From: DASVEE01 sp036399695
Lineage (GTDB): Bacteria; Acidobacteriota; Thermoanaerobaculia; Gp7-AA8
Length of the DNA: 24,828 bases
Assembly (NCBI GenBank): GCA_036399695.1
Contig: DASWMP010000095.1
Coordinates: 1 to 24,828 of the forward strand
Reading direction: 5' to 3'
This document shows, one piece after another, positions 1 to 6,934 of this stretch (within the stretch, counting starts at the first letter, position 1; each line of letters begins with the position of its first letter). The notes under the pieces were generated by a model that saw only the letters and a list, made by a program, of their open reading frames with translations, ran no database searches and was not told the origin of the DNA. The translations under genes were made by a program, and so were the position numbers.

Positions 1-122
1 TCCACGAGGTGTAGACGCTTCGTGCCGAAATCTTCCATTCCGAGGAGGTCGGATGGCCGGTTCTCTACCAGTGGGTGCGGTCCTCGGCGCCCGCGGCTAG
101 CCGAGGGAAGATCTTCGGCGTT

Positions 123-1079
123 ATGGCACGACCACTTAGGATCGAGTTTCCGGGAGCTGTCTACCACGTCACCTCACGCGGCAACGCGCGGAAGGCAATC
201 TTCAAGAAAGACAGCGATCGCAACCACTTTCTGACGCTTCTCGGTGTAGCGGCCCACCGCTTCGGGTGGTCCATTACCGCATTCGTGCTGATGACGAACC
301 ACTATCACGTGGTGCTGCAGACGCCGGAGGCGAATCTCTCACGCGGCATGCACTGGCTCAATAGCACGTACGCCGGGTGGTTCAACCGCCGGTACAAACG
401 CTCCGGCCATCTTCTGCAGGGACGCTTTCACGCAGTGGTCGTCGACGAAGAAGCTTACTTCGCTCAGGTATTGCGCTACGTCGTTCTCAACCCGGTGCGC
501 GCCGGTCTCGCCGGCCGTCCCGAGGAGCACCGCTGGTCGAGCTATCGCGCCACGGCTGGACTGACACCAGCCCCCGATTGGCTCGATACCTCGGCCGTCC
601 TCGCGCGGTTCGGCACCGATGTGCCTCTCGCACGGGCCGAGTATCGGGCGTTCGTTCTGGCAGCTATAGGCGCGAAAGACCGGCTGTGGGACAAGGTGAC
701 GAACGGTATCTACCTCGGGAGCGAGGCGTGGACGAAGAAGATGCGAACGGTCGTCGAGTCGAAGCCGCGTTCGACGGATCATCCGATCACGCAGCGGGCA
801 GTTGGCCGGCCTCACATGGAAGCGATCGTCGAAACGGTTGCCGCGACGGCTCACCTTCCGCTGGAGGTGGCCAGGACGACTCGCGGGTCGGCCGTTCGCC
901 GATTGATCGCCTGGCTCGGGTGGCATGAGGGACTGGTCACGCTCCGAAGTATCGCCGCCGCGCTACGGCTGCGAAGCGAAGGCCATGTATCGAACATGAT
1001 CCGACGCTGTGAGTACGAATTCGGGCAGAACGCGACGCTCCTCAAGCAACTCGACGCCGCACTGCTGGCGTTAAGGTAA
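123..1079 (+). CDS. REP-associated tyrosine transposase (IS200-like Y1 domain)
   Basis: This 318-residue protein belongs to the Y1_Tnp/RAYT group, single-strand transposases of the HUH type that process palindromic REP elements. The family's opening is present (MARPLRIEFPGAVYHVTSRGN-like, residues 1-21). The HUH histidines are at about H60 and H62 (NHYHVVLQTP). The helix with the candidate catalytic tyrosine lies at about residues 112-119, before LNPVRAGL. The C-terminal third carries a DnaA-like helix-turn-helix region (about residues 255-300), as in many RAYTs. I chose the ATG at 123 because the family normally begins MARPLR; an in-frame start at 75 would only add an unconserved leader. It stands alone with no partner transposase gene. 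REP-like palindromes lie just downstream, as expected for a RAYT. Family assignment is strong; whether it is active is unknown. Confidence 0.93.
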   Translation: MARPLRIEFPGAVYHVTSRGNARKAIFKKDSDRNHFLTLLGVAAHRFGWSITAFVLMTNHYHVVLQTPEANLSRGMHWLNSTYAGWFNRRYKRSGHLLQGRFHAVVVDEEAYFAQVLRYVVLNPVRAGLAGRPEEHRWSSYRATAGLTPAPDWLDTSAVLARFGTDVPLARAEYRAFVLAAIGAKDRLWDKVTNGIYLGSEAWTKKMRTVVESKPRSTDHPITQRAVGRPHMEAIVETVAATAHLPLEVARTTRGSAVRRLIAWLGWHEGLVTLRSIAAALRLRSEGHVSNMIRRCEYEFGQNATLLKQLDAALLALR

Positions 1080-1209
1080 ACGGCCAACCTCAATCACCGG
1101 AACCTTCCGCCCCCGCCCCTTCAAACCGCCTCTGCGCCGATCTGCCGTCCACCGCCACATCCTGCTGCGTGGAGCTAAGCTCGATCTCCTCATGGCCGGC
1201 AGCGGATAT

Positions 1210-1479
1210 GTGTGGAAGGGTCAGACCCTTGTTTTTGTGACGAGCCTGCCATAAAAAACGAAGGCGTGGCGCCTCGGTCGGGTCGTGTGGAGGGTCGGAC
1301 CTTTGTTTCCGTTACCAGCCTCTCGTCAAAAGAACGCAGGTGTGACCCCCCTCGGCAAAGCGCACCCTCGGCAAGAACGAAGGAAGAACAAAGAGATTAG
1401 GTGTGGGGTCGGTGTGGGGGTCAGACCTTTGTTCAGCGACAAGCCGGCCGTCGAAAGGAAGGAAGGCGCGGCCCCGAGA
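1210..1479. repeat. Three REP-like palindromic repeats downstream of the RAYT gene
   Basis: Three related copies of about 65 bp start at 1210, 1285 and 1412. Each begins GTGTGGaGGGTC and contains a short palindrome with a one-base centre: GGTCAGACC at 1219-1227, GGTCGGACC at 1293-1301 and GGTCAGACC at 1419-1427. Each is followed by TTGTT, an AC-AGCC block, a purine/A-rich stretch and a closing GGyGtG(a/g)C-type block. They are diverged from one another, so they are not simple tandem duplications. Their position beside a RAYT gene supports REP identity. No gene is supported here; short open frames across them are by-products of the repeats. Confidence 0.7.
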
Positions 1480-1580
1480 TGCACGACGAACCGAACACCG
1501 AAGGCCTGGCCCCGAGATGCAGAGCAGGGCCCCGTGATGCAGAGCACCGAAGGCCTGGCCCCGTGATGGAGATGCAGTGA
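1470..1580. repeat. Short GGCCCCGWGATG repeat cluster
   Basis: Four units beginning GGCCCCGAGATG or GGCCCCGTGATG start at 1470, 1508, 1528 and 1557. Two of them sit inside a longer direct repeat, CACCGAAGGCCTGGCCCCG, at 1496 and 1545. The cluster follows the REP-like copies and ends about 90 bp before the next start codon. I see no coding role. Confidence 0.6.
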
Positions 1581-1653
1581 TGGATGCGCACGCATCTGTC
1601 TTCCACATCCGTCGATCTCGCCTCCCGAAGGGAACGGTACGCTGCGGAGCCTC

Positions 1654-1662
1654 TGCTATTCT
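1654..1662 (+). promoter_or_regulatory. Putative extended -10 promoter of the MBL gene (leaderless)
   Basis: TGCTATTCT reads as an extended -10 (TGn plus TATTCT). Its hexamer ends 6 nt before the ATG at 1669, so transcription would begin at or next to the start codon. No Shine-Dalgarno sequence is visible and no clear -35 was found. Confidence 0.5.
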
Positions 1663-1668
1663 GCGTGG

Positions 1669-4600
1669 ATGGCTCGCGGACCGGTCAAAAAGGGAACGGC
1701 GCTCGACCGGTATCGGAAAGTCGCACCCCGTAATTTTCTCGAGCAGGTGCTGTTCCTGGACGTCAAACGGACGCTGCGGTCCCTGCCGAAGGATCAGTTC
1801 AGGAGACCGCACGGCTCACCGAAAGTGCCGCGTAGGCGGCTGCTCGTCGCGCTGCAGGAAGCGATCGACAAAAAACGCGCGAAGGCGAAGAGGAACCCGC
1901 GCAAGAAGTCGCTCAAACGAAAGATCGATGAGATCCAGCCGGTCTTCGTCGTCACCAAGAAGGCACGGAGGAAGCCGCGCGTGGTCACGCGGCACGTCGT
2001 CAGCCGGCTCGATAACAAGAAAGTCGAGCTGCTGGCGTTCCTGACGACGATCACCCCCGACTGTGACGACGCCGGCCGCCTGATCCTCGACTTCGAATGC
2101 CTCGAGCGGACGTGGTGGGAGAAGACGTGGAACGAACATCTGGCTCCGAACGGCGGCGCCGCGGTCGCCGAGCTGTTCGGAGATCAGTCGTTCTCGAAGG
2201 TGTTCTTCAACGCGGCCATCGCGGAACGCACACTGATCCACGACCTGCACCGTCTCTTCCTGGAGCGGATCCTCGATGACAAGGAGCCAGGGCCTGTGTC
2301 GCTGGTGCAGATGGTCGTCCGGCGGAACGAGTGGGCGGATAAGCATCTCGCGGAGGTCCAGTGGTATGCCCTCACGCTAGGGAAGCGGGAGCGGTACGTC
2401 GATCGGAACAGCTACGAAGAGGTCAAGGATGGCGAGGCGGTCTACGAAGAGCTGGCGATGGACTTCCGTTACGATCCGCTGCCGGTGTGGCGGCAGACGG
2501 AGGCGTTCGACCGGCTCTCTCGAAACGCGGACAACGTCCTGAAGGCCGTACATCTGCCGCAGTGGCAGCCGGAGGAGCCGGAGGAGGACGAAGACGATGA
2601 GCTGCCGGACGACAACGGCGAACTGCCGGACGGCGAAGACAGTCCCGGGTCCCAGTCCGAGCCGGAAAGTCCGTCGGGCTGGCTGCTGCGGACAGCGACA
2701 CGCCTCGGCGCCACGGCCGTCAAGGCAGCCGAGGAACTGGCGGCTGCGCTTTTTCTACCGCCGGGCGGGCCACCGCTGGTGCCGGCGCTCGCGGGCGTGG
2801 CACAGGGCATGGGCCGGCGGTCTGGAGCAGCGAAGCGACAGCCATTAGGGCCGGCGCCGGCGCCAGAAACACATGCGCCGATGCAGTACCACGGACGGCC
2901 TCTCGCGGCGCCGCTGGGAGCGCAGGTCGCAAATCCGATGTTGCCGGGAGCAAGCCAGCCGTTCGTCGGTGTCTGCAACATCGGGCAGGGCAACCTGAAC
3001 CCGTTGTATGGGGGGAACGGCCGGATCATCGCGTATTACGACTTCGGATTCCCGAAGACGCAGGAGAAGCGCTCTGCACCCGAGCTCCAGTACGCCCCCT
3101 GCCTGCACGACGATCCGCCGATCATCCTCTCGCACTGGGACTGGGACCATTACTCGATGGCGCGACGGCAGCGCGAGTCGTGGGACATGCGCTGGATCGC
3201 GCCGCAACAGCACATCGGATCGCCGGCGACGAGAGAGATCTATGGACGCGTGCTGGCCAGCGCGACCGGCGAGATGCGCATCTGGCCCGGAGCCGCCGCT
3301 GGTGCGGCGGTGCCCGAGCACCTCCGTCTGCCGTGGGGGTTCCTCGAGCGGGGGGTGATCCACGACCAGTTGGGAGACTCGTCTGAGGATCTGAACGACG
3401 GCGGTCTGGCAATGTACGTCTGCGTCAAAACGGCCGGCGTAGGTGCGGCGGGAGCGACGGGGGTGGCGAACGCGGCGCTGCTGCCACGAGGGGGAGCGGC
3501 GCCGCTCTGCCGGCAGGGGGCGGTGGCGGCGACGGCGGCGCGCGCGGCGGCGGCGGCGCTGCACTTCGAAGCGAAGGTCGCGGCGGTGGCGGAAATGGCG
3601 GCAGGAGCGGTGGCGCAGTTCCCCGGCGCCGGCGCACCGTTGGCCGGCCACTATGCCGAGCCCGCGGCGGTCGCGGTGAGCGCGCTGGCCGGAGGGGGGA
3701 CGTGGATCGCGGCGATGAACGCAATGACGGCAGCGGCTGCCGGCGGCGGAGGCGGTCCGGGGGCGGTGGCGGCGACGTTCCTCGGCGCCGCACCGGCCGG
3801 AGCGTCGGCCGCGGCGGCGGCCACGGCGAATGCGGCGGCGGTACAGGCGCTCGTGCCCGGCACGACGGCGGCGATGCTCTCCGCTGTCGCCGCTATCGCC
3901 GATGCTGCCGAGGCGGTGGCGGGACTCGCGGCAGGGCCGTTCGCCGCGCCGGCTACGGCGGCCGCCACGGCGGCTGTCCAGGCGGTGCAGGATGCCGTTG
4001 CCGGGGCGGCGGTCGTCGCGGGCGCGGCGTTCGGCGCGGTACCGGCCGCGGCGCTGGCGGTGACGGACGTGCACCTCGACGCGCAACTGGCAGCGGTGGC
4101 GGCGGTTGGAGCCGCCGCGGCGGCGGAAGCAGCGGTGGCACTTGCAGCGGTACCGGCGACGGCCGCGAACGACGTCGCACGCGCGGCGATGGTGGCGGTG
4201 GGCGTCTGTGCGATGGCGGGAGCCGACTGGGACCAGGCCCTCACGGCGATGGCCACAGCGGGAGCGATCGGCGGCGGAGCCGTCATGGCCGCGGCGTCCG
4301 CCGGCGCGCTGCAGGCGGCGTACACAGGCGCCGGCACGGCCACGATGGAGGCTGCTGTCGCGGCGGCTCCGGGCGCGATCCCGGCCGCGGCCGGTCCGCC
4401 CGCCGCGGAGGACCTCGCCGCGGCGGCGGCGATCGTCGATGCGGCCGGCGCAGCGGCAGTGTCGGCAGCGGCGGTGAGGGTTGCGGCGGTGGGCGGCGCC
4501 GACGCGCGCGCCGGCGCCGCGGCCGGCGGGGCCGCGATGGCTTCGATCCTCATGGCCCGCGCACAAGGCCAGGACCTGCAGGATCGGGAAGTCCTGGCCG

Positions 4601-6285
4601 CGGCGCGTGAGGCGGCGCGCGAAGTGGCCGAAGCACTCAACGGCGCCGCGGCCACGCCGATGCAGTCGGTCCCCGCACCGCTGCCGGCCATTGGCAACAT
4701 GGATCCGTTGGGAGTCGGCGTCGGGCCTACGCAGCCCGCCATTTCGGCCGCGGGTCTCGGAGGGGCCACGTCGCTCGCGCTCAGCATCCAGGCGGGAGCC
4801 GCACCCACGCATGCGAACGAGCGGTTCATCGTGCTGACCGGCGACGTCGCGTTCCACTGCATCCCGACGCAGGCGGCCGCGGCGCGGCCGCCGGTCGTGG
4901 CCATCACCCCTTCGCATCATGGTGCGAACACCTGTTTCCTGCACAACGGCGCGGCCTCGCTGGATTTCGTGGCGCATCTCCCGTGGGCCCCGGGCACGGC
5001 CGCGGCAGCAGGCGGCGCGGCCGCTCACGCCGTGCGTCTACTGGCCGGGCCCCCGGGCGCGAACGTGCAGCGGGTGGCGGCCGCGGCCTGCTACTGCGCC
5101 GCCGAAGTCGCGATCGCCGCGGCGCACGAGCCGGTGACGCGGTCGATCGCTCTGGCAGACGTTGCGGCCGCGGCGAATGCCGGAACCGCTGCCGGAACGT
5201 GGGATCAGGTGCTCGCTGCAGTGGCGGCGGCCGGTACGGCCGGCTTCGCGCTCACCGCGGCATCGGCAGCGCTGGCGCCACTCGCGGGCCCAGCAACGGC
5301 CGCAGCCGCCATCGCCGGTGCCGCCGCGAGCTCGCGCGGCGCGATCGCGGCAGTCATCGTTGCGAAACGGCTGGACCAGCTCTTTCAGCCGATGGGGCCC
5401 TGGGGAGGCGCGGCGATGAACGCGGCGACGGCCAGTGCGGTGGGTGCGGCGGCGGCGGGGATAACGCTCGCCGCCGCGATGACAGCCGCCGCCAATGCGG
5501 CGATGGTCCCGGCAGCCGTGCCGGCAGCGCTGCAACCGCCGGCCGTGGCGGCGGTGACGGGGCCGGTGCTCGCCGGAGAAATCGAGGAGGCGGTGGTCAC
5601 GGTCGCGGCGGCGGCCGCGCTAGCTGACGCCGAGGACGACATCAGCAACCACGCCGGCGATTCGCACACCGCGGCCACCGCCGCTCGGGCAGCAGCGCTG
5701 GCTGTGGCGAACGACGCTGCCGCGGCGACAGGGGTGGCGCTGGCCGCTGTTCCAGCCGCGGCGGTACGTATTCTCTGGCCCGGCCCCGGCGCCGGGTTCG
5801 GTCCGGCCGACTACACGAACGTCCCCTCGGCGGCCGTAGAAGCGGCGGTCGAGGCATTCGCCGCCGGCTTTCTGGCGGAGGCCACGCTCTGCGGCGCCGC
5901 GGCCACGCTGGCCGCCGTACTCCCCCGCGCGGACCGGCTCGCCTATTCGTACGGCGTGCGTAACGACCCCGCCAACTACAAGCACTTCTTCGGCGCCGCC
6001 GGCAACCGCCATCCGTCCCCGGAAGCGGTGATGCGCTACGAGGCACGTGGCTGGAACGAACGGCTGAATACGTCTCACAACTCCTGGCGCAGTCAACAGC
6101 CCGATCCCTGGACGAACGGCGGCGGGATCGGTCCGACTGCCGGAGCGTTCGTCGCCGGCGACAACGTCGCCCTCGGCTGGGAGAACGTCGTAGGCTACGA
6201 GGGGCCGCTCCGCGGTGACGGAGGCGCGGGCCGCCAGCTCAATCGCTCCTGCGCCGTCTGCGGCAATCTCCACTACGTGTGCTGA
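1669..6285 (+). CDS. Giant ComEC-like MBL-fold protein with two alanine-rich inserts
   Basis: This 1538-residue protein has no family name I recognise in full. Residues 1-115 are very basic (several KR clusters); about 120-300 form an ordinary globular region of unknown type; about 302-340 are an acidic linker. A metallo-beta-lactamase fold of the ComEC/Rec2 kind begins near N437 (NIGQGN). It continues with H489-x-D491-x-D493-H494, L-T-G-D1059, H1083-H1084-G and G1445-N-R-H-P-S-P, so metal ligands are present from start to end of the domain. Between these blocks lie two inserts extremely rich in Ala, Gly and Val, about residues 590-1030 and 1110-1415, where the family normally has short loops. 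The last residues contain C-x-x-C-x-x-x-H and a final Cys, a possible metal site. No signal peptide is evident. Alanine codons are mixed (gcg, gcc, gct, gca), so the inserts are not a simple DNA expansion. A phosphoesterase or nuclease activity is inference from the fold. The next gene, LysM type, starts 8 nt downstream. Confidence 0.8.
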   Translation: MARGPVKKGTALDRYRKVAPRNFLEQVLFLDVKRTLRSLPKDQFRRPHGSPKVPRRRLLVALQEAIDKKRAKAKRNPRKKSLKRKIDEIQPVFVVTKKARRKPRVVTRHVVSRLDNKKVELLAFLTTITPDCDDAGRLILDFECLERTWWEKTWNEHLAPNGGAAVAELFGDQSFSKVFFNAAIAERTLIHDLHRLFLERILDDKEPGPVSLVQMVVRRNEWADKHLAEVQWYALTLGKRERYVDRNSYEEVKDGEAVYEELAMDFRYDPLPVWRQTEAFDRLSRNADNVLKAVHLPQWQPEEPEEDEDDELPDDNGELPDGEDSPGSQSEPESPSGWLLRTATRLGATAVKAAEELAAALFLPPGGPPLVPALAGVAQGMGRRSGAAKRQPLGPAPAPETHAPMQYHGRPLAAPLGAQVANPMLPGASQPFVGVCNIGQGNLNPLYGGNGRIIAYYDFGFPKTQEKRSAPELQYAPCLHDDPPIILSHWDWDHYSMARRQRESWDMRWIAPQQHIGSPATREIYGRVLASATGEMRIWPGAAAGAAVPEHLRLPWGFLERGVIHDQLGDSSEDLNDGGLAMYVCVKTAGVGAAGATGVANAALLPRGGAAPLCRQGAVAATAARAAAAALHFEAKVAAVAEMAAGAVAQFPGAGAPLAGHYAEPAAVAVSALAGGGTWIAAMNAMTAAAAGGGGGPGAVAATFLGAAPAGASAAAAATANAAAVQALVPGTTAAMLSAVAAIADAAEAVAGLAAGPFAAPATAAATAAVQAVQDAVAGAAVVAGAAFGAVPAAALAVTDVHLDAQLAAVAAVGAAAAAEAAVALAAVPATAANDVARAAMVAVGVCAMAGADWDQALTAMATAGAIGGGAVMAAASAGALQAAYTGAGTATMEAAVAAAPGAIPAAAGPPAAEDLAAAAAIVDAAGAAAVSAAAVRVAAVGGADARAGAAAGGAAMASILMARAQGQDLQDREVLAAAREAAREVAEALNGAAATPMQSVPAPLPAIGNMDPLGVGVGPTQPAISAAGLGGATSLALSIQAGAAPTHANERFIVLTGDVAFHCIPTQAAAARPPVVAITPSHHGANTCFLHNGAASLDFVAHLPWAPGTAAAAGGAAAHAVRLLAGPPGANVQRVAAAACYCAAEVAIAAAHEPVTRSIALADVAAAANAGTAAGTWDQVLAAVAAAGTAGFALTAASAALAPLAGPATAAAAIAGAAASSRGAIAAVIVAKRLDQLFQPMGPWGGAAMNAATASAVGAAAAGITLAAAMTAAANAAMVPAAVPAALQPPAVAAVTGPVLAGEIEEAVVTVAAAAALADAEDDISNHAGDSHTAATAARAAALAVANDAAAATGVALAAVPAAAVRILWPGPGAGFGPADYTNVPSAAVEAAVEAFAAGFLAEATLCGAAATLAAVLPRADRLAYSYGVRNDPANYKHFFGAAGNRHPSPEAVMRYEARGWNERLNTSHNSWRSQQPDPWTNGGGIGPTAGAFVAGDNVALGWENVVGYEGPLRGDGGAGRQLNRSCAVCGNLHYVC

Positions 6286-6292
6286 CGAGACG

Positions 6293-6910
6293 ATGACGAC
6301 CCGCTACGAGGTGAAGGAAGGGGACTGTCTGGCGAGCATCGCCTTCGAGCACGGCTTCGCGGTCGATTCGATCTGGGAGCACCCGGACAACGCGGAGCTG
6401 AAGAAGGCGCGCGGCGACGGATACACGCTGCTGCCGGGTGACCTAGTGACGATCCCCGACCTCGTGCCGAAAGCGGTTCCGTGCGTGACCGGGCGGACGC
6501 ATCGCTTCCGCCGCCGCAACGTGCCGGAGATCCTGCGCCTCGAGCTCTACGATGATGAGAAGCCCCGCGCCCGCGTGGCGTACACGGTGGAGATCGACGG
6601 CAGGAAGAGCGAAGGGGTAACCACCGACAAAGGGGAGATCGCCGTGCCGATCCCGCCGAATGCGCGACAAGGCACGCTGGTACTCGAGGACACGAGCGAG
6701 ACGTTCGTACTGCAACTGGGGCGGCTCGCGCCCGCCTCCCACGCCAGCGGCGCGCTCGCCCGCCTGGTGAATCTCGGTTACGTCGAAACAGCAGAGCAAA
6801 AGGAGCTGGGGGAGGCGCTGCTGGCCTTTCAGCGCGCAGCGGAGCTCGAAGAGACCGGAGTGCTGGATGAGGCGACCATTGCGCGCTTGATCGAGGAGCA
6901 CGGGAGCTGA
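6293..6910 (+). CDS. LysM and peptidoglycan-binding domain protein, secretion-effector-associated type
   Basis: This 205-residue protein has three parts. Residues about 4-55 form a LysM domain (YEVKEGDCLASIA, ending LLPGDLVTIPD). About 65-150 are a beta-rich middle with a phrase typical of the group (PIPPNARQGTLVL). About 155-205 are a peptidoglycan-binding domain (LVNLGY, then LLAFQRAAELEETG and LDEATIARL). Proteins with this architecture and no signal peptide commonly sit next to effector genes of type VI secretion or related phage-tail-like machines; that is family knowledge, and no secretion-machine gene is in this window. I chose the ATG at 6293 because it gives the family start (M-TTRYEVKEGD) and lies 8 nt after the upstream stop. 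This suggests one operon with the MBL protein and a shared job, perhaps as adaptor or cell-wall anchor. Confidence 0.85.
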   Translation: MTTRYEVKEGDCLASIAFEHGFAVDSIWEHPDNAELKKARGDGYTLLPGDLVTIPDLVPKAVPCVTGRTHRFRRRNVPEILRLELYDDEKPRARVAYTVEIDGRKSEGVTTDKGEIAVPIPPNARQGTLVLEDTSETFVLQLGRLAPASHASGALARLVNLGYVETAEQKELGEALLAFQRAAELEETGVLDEATIARLIEEHGS

Positions 6911-6934
6911 CGGCACGTCGCGCGGCGCCGACGG

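Larger units (their letters stand above)
1080..1668. other. Gene-free interval between RAYT and the MBL gene
   Basis: This 589-bp stretch holds the REP-like copies and the GGCCCC repeat cluster listed separately. The first 130 bp (1080-1209) may be a decayed coding remnant, but I could not recognise any family in it on either strand. The last 80 bp hold the probable promoter of the following gene. Confidence 0.6.

Noticed and set aside
1080..1209. Possible decayed gene fragment after the RAYT gene
   Set aside because: Both strands were read; no continuous frame or recognisable family emerged, so only the interval is described.
1210..1580. CRISPR-like array
   Set aside because: The repeats are unequal in spacing, diverged, and palindromic with no uniform spacers; REP identity beside a RAYT explains them better.
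2845..5028. Very long minus-strand open frame (727 codons) opposite the MBL gene
   Set aside because: It is Arg-rich, has no domain, and follows from GC-rich alanine codons leaving the opposite strand free of stops. The plus-strand frame carries all MBL motifs. Other long frames at 3651-4907 and 3702-4610 are rejected for the same reason.
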